Source: JABWAM01 sp964653025 (GTDB taxonomy: Bacteria > Verrucomicrobiota > Verrucomicrobiia > JABWAM01). Taken from it: DNA of 30,085 nt. The first letter of the stretch is position 1. Every line of letters starts with the position of its first letter. Below the pieces are notes generated by a model. It ran no database searches. It was not told the DNA's origin and saw only the letters and a program-made list of their open reading frames with translations. Where the stretch lies: NCBI GenBank assembly GCA_964653025.1, contig CAZZBZ010000040.1, positions 1 through 30,085 on the forward strand. The letters are read 5' to 3'. A program made the position numbers and the translations under genes. Shown piece after piece: positions 6,761 through 15,202 of the stretch.

Positions 6761-7210
6761 ATGAACCTTCGTCGCCAGGCCCGCGAGATTGCCATCCAGT
6801 TCCTCTACCTGAAGGACATGGGAGGGGCGGGGGACCTTCCTTTGGAGCAGGAGATTGCCGCCGTGCCGAACGCGGCAGATCATCTCGAGCGCGCGCGGCC
6901 CTTTGCCGTGGAACTGGTGCGCGGCGTGCTTGAGCGGCAAAAGGAGCTCGACGAGAAGATTGGTCACTACGCCCAGAACTGGAACCTCCCGCGTATTGCC
7001 GCGGTGGACCGTGCGATTCTCCGTCTCGCGATCTACGAGTTGCTCTTTCGTGAGGACATTCCGCCGGTGGTCTCCATCAACGAGGCGATCGACCTGGCGA
7101 AGAACTATTCAACCGAGGACTCGGGCCGCTTCGTGAACGGCATCCTTGATCGCGTAAAACTCGAGCTGAAGCGCCCGTTGCGGACGGCCGCCCCGCCTCC
7201 TCCCGCGTGA
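6761..7210 (+). CDS. Transcription antitermination factor NusB
   Basis: A 149-aa protein. RRQAREIAIQFLY at the N-terminus, WNLPRIAAVDRAILRLAIYELL, and PPVVSINEAIDLAKNYSTEDSGRFVNGILD are diagnostic of NusB. It works with NusE/S10 at boxA RNA in rRNA antitermination. The start codon is immediately downstream of the right cassette arm, so the 30 nt upstream are AT-rich with no Shine-Dalgarno sequence. This is unusual for the operon, whose other junctions are coupled by stop-start overlap. The C-terminus ends in an APPPPA tail. The stop overlaps the GTG start of the PHP gene. Confidence 0.93.
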   Translation: MNLRRQAREIAIQFLYLKDMGGAGDLPLEQEIAAVPNAADHLERARPFAVELVRGVLERQKELDEKIGHYAQNWNLPRIAAVDRAILRLAIYELLFREDIPPVVSINEAIDLAKNYSTEDSGRFVNGILDRVKLELKRPLRTAAPPPPA

Positions 7211-8076
7211 AGGCTGACCTGCACCTGCATACCTGGTGTTCCGATGGGACCGAATCCCCGTCGGAGATGGTTGGGCGCGCCGCCCGCCTCGGATTCGGGG
7301 TTGTGGGAATTACCGATCACGACACGATCGCGGGGGTGGCCGAGGCGATGGAGGCGGGCAATCGCCTTGGGGTCATCGTGGTTCCCGGCGCGGAGGTGAC
7401 CTCCCGTCTCGGGGAGGTTGAGCTCCATATGCTGGTTTACTTCAATCCCGCTTGCGGTCCGGGAGCAGGGTGGAGGCATCCCGAGGTTGTCGCCGAACTC
7501 ATGCGCTACGGGGCCTACCGCGTCGAGCGCGTCCACCGCATCGCTCGTCGCTTGAACGAGCTTGGGGTGCCCGTGAAAGCCGAGGAAATTCTCCGCCTCG
7601 CCGCGAGGCCGGGAGACGAGTCCGGCGACCCCGCCGCGGTGGGCCGTCCCCATGTGGCGCGTGCCCTCGTGGCGGCCGGGGCGGCCTCCTCGATCGACGA
7701 TGCGTTTTACCGTTACCTGCGCCGCGGGGCGTCGGCCTTTGTGGACAAGGAGCGTGCGGAAGTCTCCGAGGTCATCGCCCTTGCGCACCGCGCTGGTGGC
7801 CTCGCGGTGCTCGCCCACCCCGGTCTTGCGCGGAACGAGAATCTTCCCGAAGACATGCGCCGCGCGGGGGTGGATGGGATCGAGGCCCTCCACTCGCGCC
7901 ACTCCCCCGTGGCGCGGCAACGCTACCTCCGCTTCGCGAAAGAGCACGGGTTGCTGGCCACGGGGGGATCCGATTGCCATGGAAATCTCAAGGGTGAGCC
8001 GCTCCTGGGCGCCATCGAGTTCTCAGGGGAGGCCCTCGATCTTTTTCTGGGGCGGGTGCGGGCCCTGCCGTCCTGA
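7207..8076 (+). CDS. PHP-domain metal-dependent phosphoesterase (TrpH/RNase AM-like)
   Basis: A 289-aa protein starting at GTG, whose last bases form the nusB stop (GTGA overlap). PHP motifs: DLHLHTWCSDGTESP, GITDHDTIAG, GAEVTS, and late VLAHPG and GSDCHG, giving the histidine/aspartate set for a polynuclear metal site. The closest known group is TrpH/YciV, which includes 5'-3' exonuclease activity on small RNAs and 3',5'-nucleotide phosphatases. Which reaction applies here is not decidable from sequence alone. Its place between nusB and ftsY suggests a housekeeping role. Confidence 0.88.
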   Translation: MKADLHLHTWCSDGTESPSEMVGRAARLGFGVVGITDHDTIAGVAEAMEAGNRLGVIVVPGAEVTSRLGEVELHMLVYFNPACGPGAGWRHPEVVAELMRYGAYRVERVHRIARRLNELGVPVKAEEILRLAARPGDESGDPAAVGRPHVARALVAAGAASSIDDAFYRYLRRGASAFVDKERAEVSEVIALAHRAGGLAVLAHPGLARNENLPEDMRRAGVDGIEALHSRHSPVARQRYLRFAKEHGLLATGGSDCHGNLKGEPLLGAIEFSGEALDLFLGRVRALPS

Positions 8077-8091
8077 CCCTCCTCGCATCCC

Positions 8092-8982
8092 ATGGGCCTT
8101 CTCGATCGCTTCACGCATGGTCTTGCGAAAACGCGGGCCGCGATCACCGCCGCTTTCGTATCGCCCCGTTGGGAGGCTTCGGAAATGGAGCGCGCCCTCA
8201 TCGCTGCCGACTTCGGTCCTCGCCTCGCCTCGGAGTTGGTCGGGATGGTGCGCAAGGATCTTGAGCTCCACCCACTGGCCACGCGCGACGAAGCCTTCGC
8301 CGCAGCGCGTGTCCGGATCGCCTCCCTCCTGTGCGGGGACCCAGCGCAGCCCGCGCCCTCCGGACCCGTCGTCTGGCTCATGGTGGGGGTGAACGGCGCG
8401 GGGAAGACGACGACCCTGGCCAAACTCGCGGCGCGTCTTCGTGCCGAGGGGGGAACGGTGCTCCTCGCAGCGGGGGATACCTTTCGCGCCGCCGCCGTGG
8501 AACAACTGAAGGTCTGGGGCGGGAGGCTTGGCATGGAGGTCATCGCCGGCGCGCCCAATGCGGACCCGGCCTCGGTGGCGCACGATGCCGTCCAGCGCGC
8601 CCTCGCGGGTGGCTTCCATCACCTGCTCGTGGACACGGCGGGGCGGCAGCACACGAGGCACAACCTGATGCAGGAACTCCTCAAGGTCCGGCGCGTCATC
8701 GGAAAGGTGCTTCCCGGCGCCCCGCACGAGACGCTGCTGGTGATGGATGCGCCGACGGGGATGAACGGGATCGCCCAGGCGCGGGAGTTTCATGCCGCGA
8801 TCGGACTCACGGGCGTGGTGGTGACCAAGCTCGACGGGAGTGCGAAGGGCGGTGTGGTGGCGGCAGTTCGCAAAGAGACCGGTCTGCCGATCCGTTTTGT
8901 CGGGATGGGCGAGGCGCTGGAGGACCTGGAGGCGTTCGACGCGGACGACTACGCGGCGGCCCTGTTGCCCGGGCAACTGTGA
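8092..8982 (+). CDS. Signal recognition particle receptor FtsY (NG domains)
   Basis: A 296-aa protein. It has an N domain (residues about 1-80) and a GTPase G domain: P-loop NGAGKTTT (N101-T108), DTFRAAAVEQL, VDTAGRQHTRHNLM, VVTKLDGSAKGG, and PIRFVGMGEALEDLEAF at the end. It lacks the acidic A domain of E. coli FtsY, as in many bacteria, and membrane contact would use the short N-terminal helix (GLLDRFTHGLAKTR). It is the last gene of the rib-nusB operon. It converges on the CzcA-type gene with only 9 bp between stops, so the two transcripts probably overlap. Confidence 0.95.
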   Translation: MGLLDRFTHGLAKTRAAITAAFVSPRWEASEMERALIAADFGPRLASELVGMVRKDLELHPLATRDEAFAAARVRIASLLCGDPAQPAPSGPVVWLMVGVNGAGKTTTLAKLAARLRAEGGTVLLAAGDTFRAAAVEQLKVWGGRLGMEVIAGAPNADPASVAHDAVQRALAGGFHHLLVDTAGRQHTRHNLMQELLKVRRVIGKVLPGAPHETLLVMDAPTGMNGIAQAREFHAAIGLTGVVVTKLDGSAKGGVVAAVRKETGLPIRFVGMGEALEDLEAFDADDYAAALLPGQL

Positions 8983-8991
8983 TCCTCGCGT

Positions 8992-11900
8992 TTAGTCGTC
9001 GATTGCGGTCGCGTTCTTTTCGCTTCGTGATGAAAAGGCAAGAACCTGCTCCCATTTCAGGTAGAGAATAGGGAGCAGGATCAGGGTCAGGAAGGTCGAG
9101 GAGAGGATTCCGCCGATCACCACGGTGGCCAGGGGCCGTTGCACCTCGGCGCCTGCTCCTGTGGCGATCGCCATTGGGACGAAGCCGAGGCTGGCGACCA
9201 GAGCGGTCATCAGGACGGGACGCAGGCGGATGAGTGTCCCTTCCCGGATGGCTTCGCCCACCGTTCGACCCTGTTCGCGGAGCTGGTTGAAGCAGGTGAT
9301 CAGGACCAGTCCGTTCAACACGGCCACGCCGCTCAGGGCGATGAAGCCTACCGCGGCGGAAATACTGAAAGGCAAGCCGCGCAGGGCCATCGAGAAAATG
9401 CCGCCGGTGACCGCCAAGGGAATGCCGGTAAGGACGAGCAGGGCCTGCCGCGCGCTGCCGAGGGCGCCGAGAATCAGGATGTAGATCATGGCCAGGGCGA
9501 CCGGCACCACCAGCATGAGCCGATGGCGTGCCTCCCGCAGGTTCTGGTATTGCCCGCCCCATTCGACGAAATACCCCTGAGGCATCGAAACTTCCGCGCG
9601 AAGACGGGCCTCCGCTTCGCGAACGAAACTTTCGACGTCCCGCCCGCGAAGGTTCACGAGGATCACCGCCATCCGCTGGCCGGCCTCATGCCCGATCGCC
9701 ACCGGGCGGTCCTGCGCCGTCAGGCGGGCGACCTGCCCGAGGGCGATGATCCCTCCGTGATGGGTCCGTACCGGCAGTTGGCCATAGGCTTCAAGGTCAT
9801 CCCGTCGGTCGTCCGAAAGGCGCACCACGATGTCGGTCCGTCGGTTGTTTTCCACCGCAAAACCCGCCGTCCGGCCCGCCATGGCGGTTCCGACCAGGTC
9901 GTGAATTTCCGCGGCATGCACGCCGTAGCGCGCCGCGGCCTCTTGGTCCGGAACGATGTCCAGCATCGGCGTCCGCCCGATGGCGTCGTGCTCGACGTCT
10001 GCCGCGCCACGAATTTTCGCCACCACGTCACGGACCTTGAGGGCGAGACGTTCGAGTTCGTCGTGCTCCAATCCGAAGATCTTCACGGCGAGATCGGCGC
10101 GCGAACCTTCGAGAAGCTCATCGAATCGCATTTTTACCGGCTGGGAAAGCAGCACGGTCTGTGACGGGATCCTTTCGGAGAGCAGGGACTTGATGGCATT
10201 TGCCAGCTCGTCCTTGCGACGAGGTTGCCGGCTGCGGTCCGTCCACTCGGACGGGGACTTTAGCATGAAATAGGTGTCCGCGTTGTTTACTCCCGTCAGG
10301 CAGGTGGCCACGTCGGTCGTGCCGACCAGCGAGAAGACGGCCTTGATTTCCGGGATCTCTTTCAGCAGCAGCCGCTCGCTCTCCTGTTGCTTTGCCAGGG
10401 AAGCGCCCAGCCCGACGCTCGGGGCGCGCATGAGCATGCCGGCGAAGGATCCTTCATTCAGTTGGGGAATGAACTCCGCGCCAAGTCGGGAATAGACAAA
10501 GAGCCCCGCCCCGAAGAGGGCAAGCGAGGTCGCGGCGACCGTCCGGGCGTGGCGAAGACTCCATTCGAGCAACCGCCGATACCGGGCCTGGATCCGCGCG
10601 AAGATTGCGTCCTGCCGTCCGTGCGACTCGCCATCCAGGAAAAGGGAGCAGAGCACCGGGATGAGGGTCAGGGTGAGAACCAGCGCCCCGCTGAGCGCGA
10701 AGATCACGGTCAGCGCCATCGGGCGAAACATTTTTCCCTCGGTCCCGGTCAGCGCCAGGATGGGCAGGTAGACCATGGTGATGATCACCAGGCCGAAAAC
10801 CATCGGACGGCCGACCTCATGGCACGCGCCCAGAACGATTCGCGTGCGCTCCGTCCTGGAGAGCGGTCGTCCCAGGACCGCCCGTTGCTCGGCCAGGCGT
10901 CGCGCCACGCACTCCGTGATCACTACCGCGCCGTCCACGATGAGACCGAAATCGATGGCGCCGAGACTCATCAGGTTGCCGGACACGCCCCACTTCACCA
11001 TCCCCGTGAACGCAAACAGCATCGAGAGGGGAATGGCGGAAGCGACGATCAGCGCGGCCCGCCAGTTTCCCAGCATCCCGAACAGGACCACCATGACCAG
11101 GATGCCTCCCTCGAACAGGTTGGCGCCCACCGTCGAGATCGTGCTGTCCACGAGGTCGCTGCGGTTGTACTCCGTGGTAAGAATGACGCCCGGTGGTAGT
11201 TTGGTGCGAATCTCGTTGATCTTCGCATGGACGGCACGGGCCACCGTCCGGCTGTTTTCGCCGGCCAGCATCAGGGCCGAGCCGATCACCACCTCTCGTC
11301 CATTGCGCGATGCGGCGTTGCTCCGCAAGCCCGCCCCGGCCTTGACCTCTGCCACGTCCCCAACCAATAGCGGACGCCCGTCCGCGCGGAATTTCAACGG
11401 GATCGCCGCAATCTGTTTCGGAGTGCTCAGCCGGCCCAGGGAACGGATGATCACCTGCTGTCCCTCCCGTTCCACAACATTTCCGGGGGCGTTTTCGGTA
11501 TTTTCTTCGATCACCTCTGCCAGTTCCTTGAAGGTCATCCCGGTCATTCGCAGTTTTTCCGGGTCGGCCAGCACCTGGATCTGGCGTTCATAGCCGCCGC
11601 AACTGTTGACCTCCGTGACCCCCGTCACGGTTCGAAGCTGCGGCTTGATCTGGTAGTCTTGAATTCTTCGCAATTCGAGCAGTCGGGCGACGGGATCAGC
11701 CGGTGGGTTCGGCGCATCCGGGGCGTAGTCCAGCGAGTAGTAGTAGATCTCGCCGAGGCCCGTGATGATCGGAGCCAGCGCCGGCGACACGCCTTGCGGC
11801 AACCGCTCCCGGGCCGCGATCAGCCGTTCGGCGACCAACTGGCGCGCGCGAAAGATGTCGGTTCTCTCGCGGAAGGTGAGCGTGATCTGCGACAGTCCCA

Positions 11901-12162
11901 CCCGGGAGCCGGAACGTGTCTCCATCAATCCCGGGATCCCGCCCATCTCCAGTTCGATGGGCAGGGTGACCAAGTGTTCAACTTCCTCCGGCGCCAGGCC
12001 TTCCGCCCGCGTGTTGATCTGGACCTGGACGTTGGTGATGTCCGGCACCGCATCGATCGGCAGCCTCAGGAACGACCACGTTCCCACCACGACCAGCACC
12101 GCGGTGGCGGTGAGCACCAGCACGCGCCGCCCCAGGACCATCTCGAGAATGCGATTGATCAT
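8992..12162 (-). CDS. CzcA-type heavy-metal RND efflux pump
   Basis: A 1056-aa inner-membrane RND protein with a typical N-terminus (membrane helix, then LPIDAVPDITNVQVQ) and a second membrane half (AMIYILILGALGSARQALL). The transmembrane proton/substrate motif DFGLIVDGAVVITE places D404, D410 and E417. This matches the pattern of divalent-cation (Co/Zn/Cd/Ni) HME-RND pumps rather than the CusA-type motif for Cu/Ag. It exports metal from periplasm or cytoplasm through the TolC-like partner encoded upstream. It is the last gene of the operon. Length is normal and no frameshift is seen. Confidence 0.93.
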   Translation of the reverse strand: MINRILEMVLGRRVLVLTATAVLVVVGTWSFLRLPIDAVPDITNVQVQINTRAEGLAPEEVEHLVTLPIELEMGGIPGLMETRSGSRVGLSQITLTFRERTDIFRARQLVAERLIAARERLPQGVSPALAPIITGLGEIYYYSLDYAPDAPNPPADPVARLLELRRIQDYQIKPQLRTVTGVTEVNSCGGYERQIQVLADPEKLRMTGMTFKELAEVIEENTENAPGNVVEREGQQVIIRSLGRLSTPKQIAAIPLKFRADGRPLLVGDVAEVKAGAGLRSNAASRNGREVVIGSALMLAGENSRTVARAVHAKINEIRTKLPPGVILTTEYNRSDLVDSTISTVGANLFEGGILVMVVLFGMLGNWRAALIVASAIPLSMLFAFTGMVKWGVSGNLMSLGAIDFGLIVDGAVVITECVARRLAEQRAVLGRPLSRTERTRIVLGACHEVGRPMVFGLVIITMVYLPILALTGTEGKMFRPMALTVIFALSGALVLTLTLIPVLCSLFLDGESHGRQDAIFARIQARYRRLLEWSLRHARTVAATSLALFGAGLFVYSRLGAEFIPQLNEGSFAGMLMRAPSVGLGASLAKQQESERLLLKEIPEIKAVFSLVGTTDVATCLTGVNNADTYFMLKSPSEWTDRSRQPRRKDELANAIKSLLSERIPSQTVLLSQPVKMRFDELLEGSRADLAVKIFGLEHDELERLALKVRDVVAKIRGAADVEHDAIGRTPMLDIVPDQEAAARYGVHAAEIHDLVGTAMAGRTAGFAVENNRRTDIVVRLSDDRRDDLEAYGQLPVRTHHGGIIALGQVARLTAQDRPVAIGHEAGQRMAVILVNLRGRDVESFVREAEARLRAEVSMPQGYFVEWGGQYQNLREARHRLMLVVPVALAMIYILILGALGSARQALLVLTGIPLAVTGGIFSMALRGLPFSISAAVGFIALSGVAVLNGLVLITCFNQLREQGRTVGEAIREGTLIRLRPVLMTALVASLGFVPMAIATGAGAEVQRPLATVVIGGILSSTFLTLILLPILYLKWEQVLAFSSRSEKNATAIDD

Positions 12163-12230
12163 GCGAAGGAAACCTCCCTTCGGCTCAGTGCGGAAACGGA
12201 GTTCGTCATGGGTCCAGCAGGATCAGAGAG

Positions 12231-12692
12231 TCAGCGAGCGCAGTCGCAGTCGCAGGCGTACTCGGGTTTCTTGCATCCCCTGCACGGCCCCATGACCGGG
12301 TCGAAGCGGAAGTTCTCGGGTTTTCCCCCTGCCTTGACGGTGAGAATGGCTCTGGCCCCATCGAGGAAGGCAACCGGTGTTGCCGAGGCAAATGCCTCCG
12401 TGCCCTTTCCAAGGTCGATCTTCGTCTTTGCCCCGTCTTTTCCCTGAAGGATCAGGGAAACCGTCTGGTCCGCCGGCGCCACTGGTTTAAGTTTCAGGTC
12501 GTACAGATACACCTCCACGGTCTGGTCCGCCTTGACGAGGAATTCGACCCGCACTGTTGCGCCATCCATCAGGCGACCGCCATGCGGTGCCTTGTCTTTT
12601 GGGGTCGCGGGCTGGTCCGCTGCGGCCAATACCAGAGGGGCGGCTAACAGGGCTGCGCAGAGGATAAGTTTTAGGTTCGAGGGAATGTTCAT
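12231..12692 (-). CDS. Periplasmic Cys-tailed protein of the metal efflux operon
   Basis: A 153-aa protein. ATG at 12692 gives a signal peptide (MNIPSNLKLILCAALLAAPLVLAAAD). The mature domain starts APHGGRL and continues VRVEFLVKADQTVEVYLYDLKLKPV. This PHGG plus beta-rich pattern is common in small proteins accompanying metal RND pumps. The C-terminus is cysteine-rich (CRGCKKPEYACDCDC, five cysteines), probably metal-binding. It lies between adaptor and pump genes, so a periplasmic metal chaperone or sensor role is likely but inferred. Confidence 0.75.
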   Translation of the reverse strand: MNIPSNLKLILCAALLAAPLVLAAADQPATPKDKAPHGGRLMDGATVRVEFLVKADQTVEVYLYDLKLKPVAPADQTVSLILQGKDGAKTKIDLGKGTEAFASATPVAFLDGARAILTVKAGGKPENFRFDPVMGPCRGCKKPEYACDCDCAR

Positions 12693-12729
12693 GTTGTTTC
12701 TATGGTTGGGGTGATCAGGTTTGAGGAAA

Positions 12730-13470
12730 TTATTGGCAACCGCAGCCGCCGCCGCCCTGGGTGGCTCGTAACTCGATGAGCCACAAATCCGAGGCGCCGC
12801 GTGAAACCACCACATCGCCTGGCAGCAGGCCATCGCGGACTTCCACCCATTGCGCGTCAGTGGCTCCGATTTTCACCGCGGTTCGCAGGAGGTGCTGGCT
12901 GTTCTGGACGTAGACGCAGGGTCCTCCCACCAAACGCAACAGCGCCGCACGGGGCACGACAATGCCTCCCTCGCTGCCGTGGCGGGTAAATTCGACCGTG
13001 AGAAATGAGCCGACGGCCAGCCGTTTCTGCGCATCCGGAATGGCCAGCAGCACTTCCGCCGTTCCCACGTTCAGACGATGAATTCGTGCCGCCTGGGAAG
13101 CGGCAGATGGTGCGTGGGTGCGAACGGTGATCGCCTGGCCGGATTTCAAACCTTGAGCTATCTCTCCCACGGCGGATGCCGACGCATACGCAAATCCTGT
13201 GCGATACGCGCCGTCACGGGAACCTGGTTCATCGGCGCCGCGGTAAACTTGCGCGGTTGCGGTGAAAGTCGTGGCGATATTTCGTTCTTCGGCCTCGGTC
13301 ATCTCGACGCCCAACGAATCCTTCAGCGCCTTCGAAAGCAGGAGTCCCTTGCCCGGCTGATAAATCTCCACAGTTCCTGACGACCCGCCACTTTTTGGCG
13401 CGGTCGGCCGTCCGCAGGATGCCAGCAGCAAACCCATGCCCAGCGCGATCAGCGGTCGCCCAATTCTCAT
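12730..13470 (-). CDS. Short RND periplasmic adaptor lipoprotein (CzcB-like)
   Basis: A 246-aa protein; usual CzcB-type adaptors are about 350-500 aa. A lipoprotein signal is clear (GMGLLLASCG lipobox). Recognisable adaptor parts are the beta-barrel and membrane-proximal region: VGSFLTVEFT, GGIVVPRAALLRLVGGPCVYVQN, VKIGATDAQWVEVRDGLLPGDVVVSRGA. The coiled-coil hairpin and most of the lipoyl domain that normally reach the outer-membrane channel are missing. The ending GGGGCGCQ has two cysteines. Start ATG overlaps the stop of the TolC-like gene (ATGA). Either a truly minimal adaptor or an old internal deletion; the frame is intact. Confidence 0.78.
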   Translation of the reverse strand: MRIGRPLIALGMGLLLASCGRPTAPKSGGSSGTVEIYQPGKGLLLSKALKDSLGVEMTEAEERNIATTFTATAQVYRGADEPGSRDGAYRTGFAYASASAVGEIAQGLKSGQAITVRTHAPSAASQAARIHRLNVGTAEVLLAIPDAQKRLAVGSFLTVEFTRHGSEGGIVVPRAALLRLVGGPCVYVQNSQHLLRTAVKIGATDAQWVEVRDGLLPGDVVVSRGASDLWLIELRATQGGGGCGCQ

Positions 13471-14747
13471 GGCTGGCCTCCCATGAGTTTTGCCGGCGGC
13501 AAAAGTGACGGGTCTGCCGTCAGGAGTTGGATGTTCAAGCGGTGTTCATGGGCATCCCGTATCGAGCCCAGCAAGCCTGCCGTTGCCTCCAGATATTGAT
13601 CCTGCATCTCGAGGTAGGTGGGCATTTCCACCGCCCCCAGTCGGTACTGACGGTCCGCCAACTCTGCGCTTTCGCGGAGTCGATCCAGCATTTTCATCGG
13701 CGTCTTTCGCAGTTGCTCCGATGCCATCTGCCATGCGCTCAGTTCCTCCGCCAGGCGTTGCTGGACGGTGCGGACCGTATTTGCGCGTTCCGCCTGCGCG
13801 TGCGCCAGGCTTGCGCGTGCGATTTCGGTTCGCCCCCGTCCCGAATCCCAAAACGGCAGGGGCAGCGACACGCCAACGCCCAACACACGCTCGCGGTCGA
13901 CGGCCCGTTCCTCGCTGTAAAAGGGGCTGATCGTGAAATCCGGCGCCGCCTCAAGCCGTGCGCGGGAAAGATTCTGGCGGGCCTTGCCGATCGCCTCGTC
14001 TCCCGCACGGAGCGACAGGTTGTCCACGTTCGCCTGCTGCCAGAGCGCTTCCCAGCCGGCGTTGGTTTCGGGCGGCTGCAAAACCATGGCCACATCGGGG
14101 GGGTCGCTCGGTCGCCATCCTCGCAGGATATTGAGCGCGATACGTGCCTGGTCGCGCGTCTCCTCGGCTTCCCGTGCGCGGTTCAGGATGTTCACCAGGC
14201 TCGCCTCCACGACGCGCTGGTCCAAGAGGAGTTGCACTCCCGCCGGCGTGCGTTTTCCCAACATTTGTACCAGCGTCTCGCTTCGATCCGCCACCTCGCG
14301 CGCGGCACGCGCTTCCTGTTCGAAGGTAAGCCAGCGGACCGCCAACCGGCGTGCCTCGGCCGCGATTTCGAGACGCAACTGGTCCAGGGCCAGTCCGGCC
14401 AAACGCACATCGTGGTCGGCCATCGCCTTTCGGAGGCCGGCCTTGCCCGGAAACTCGAAGGTCTGGCTGAGGCTGTACAGTTGGGCGCCACCCTTTCCAG
14501 CAAGCTCACCCGTCGCCCGATCGGCGACCCGCTTTTCGCCCTGTTGCACCGTGACCTCCGGGTTCTTCCACTGGCCGGCCGCCCGCCGTTCGCCGCGTGC
14601 CGCCGACACCTCGGCTTCGGCCGCCAGCAGGACTGGGTTATTGGCCAGCACCTGGGACACCAAGCTGTCCACGGAGTTGCTTTGGGCCAACCCGGTCCAG
14701 GCACCGCTTAAAATCATGATGGTCGTGCGGATGAATGTACTTTTCAC
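13467..14747 (-). CDS. TolC-family outer-membrane efflux protein (CzcC-like)
   Basis: A 426-aa protein. The most likely start is GTG at 14747 (preceded by GGAAATAG), giving a signal peptide through MILSGAWTGLAQ. The body consists of two long alpha-helical repeats: VLANNPVLLAAEAEVSAARGERRAAGQWKNPEV, and later SLPLPFWDSGRGRTEIARAS, both typical of the OEP/CzcC family; DRQYRLGAVEMPTYLEMQDQYLEA is the characteristic final repeat. It forms the outer-membrane duct of the tripartite pump. Its stop overlaps the adaptor start. Confidence 0.88.
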   Translation of the reverse strand: MKSTFIRTTIMILSGAWTGLAQSNSVDSLVSQVLANNPVLLAAEAEVSAARGERRAAGQWKNPEVTVQQGEKRVADRATGELAGKGGAQLYSLSQTFEFPGKAGLRKAMADHDVRLAGLALDQLRLEIAAEARRLAVRWLTFEQEARAAREVADRSETLVQMLGKRTPAGVQLLLDQRVVEASLVNILNRAREAEETRDQARIALNILRGWRPSDPPDVAMVLQPPETNAGWEALWQQANVDNLSLRAGDEAIGKARQNLSRARLEAAPDFTISPFYSEERAVDRERVLGVGVSLPLPFWDSGRGRTEIARASLAHAQAERANTVRTVQQRLAEELSAWQMASEQLRKTPMKMLDRLRESAELADRQYRLGAVEMPTYLEMQDQYLEATAGLLGSIRDAHEHRLNIQLLTADPSLLPPAKLMGGQP

Positions 14748-14855
14748 ACCTATTTCCAGAGATGGACGGCGAAAAGAGCCGTCCGGTTGCAGTTCGGATG
14801 ATCTCGCCCGGAGAGGCGAGGGGAGTCGGGAAATCCCGACGATCAACCAACGCCA

Positions 14856-15116
14856 CTAGACGCGTGGCGGCTGGAACGGCACATCAACGAAAGACGAGGT
14901 AGGCGGAAAATCCGAAACGGGCAGAATGAACCGGGCAATCAGGATTTGCTCTGCGGCAGGCTGGTCCTGCGCGATAAAACTCACGTGGCAAACCACGCAC
15001 GAAGTGCAGCTTTCTTCGGCGGAACAGTCATCGCCAGGCCGCGCACGGTCCGCCCCATAGCAGGCACAAGACAAGCTTGCGACCAGCAGCACGGCGAAAA
15101 AAATTTGACGGATCAT
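14856..15116 (-). CDS. Small secreted Cys-rich protein, first gene of metal operon
   Basis: An 86-aa protein. ATG at 15116 gives signal peptide MIRQIFFAVLLVASLSCACYG. The mature part has a compact cysteine cluster (DDCSAEESCTSCVVCHVSF, with four Cys and one His), a plausible metal or redox site, and a proline-rich C-terminus. No family is recognised. It sits only about 10 nt after the predicted transcription start and has no Shine-Dalgarno sequence, so it would be translated from a nearly leaderless message. A TTG at 15122 is possible but less likely. Being first in the operon, it may sense or sequester the metal. Confidence 0.65.
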   Translation of the reverse strand: MIRQIFFAVLLVASLSCACYGADRARPGDDCSAEESCTSCVVCHVSFIAQDQPAAEQILIARFILPVSDFPPTSSFVDVPFQPPRV

Positions 15117-15132
15117 ACTCAAGGCGTGGCGA

Positions 15133-15161
15133 TGTATATTTCACAGGGTGTTGAGTGTCAA
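15133..15161 (-). promoter_or_regulatory. Near-consensus sigma-70 promoter of the metal efflux operon
   Basis: Reading the minus strand: TTGACA at 15161-15156, a 17-nt spacer, then TATACA at 15138-15133. The expected start is near 15126, about 10 nt before the first ATG (15116). This is the best promoter match I see in the window. Confidence 0.75.
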
Positions 15162-15162
15162 C
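15150..15162. promoter_or_regulatory. Inverted repeat overlapping the -35 box
   Basis: GTTGA-GTG-TCAAC is a perfect 5-3-5 inverted repeat overlapping the -35 element of the metal operon promoter. Its position suits a repressor operator (for a metal-sensing regulator encoded elsewhere). Five-base arms can arise by chance, so this is tentative. Confidence 0.4.
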
Positions 15163-15202
15163 TCCCTGAACGCGGGGTTATTTTTGAATGCACCCTCGCG
15201 GC

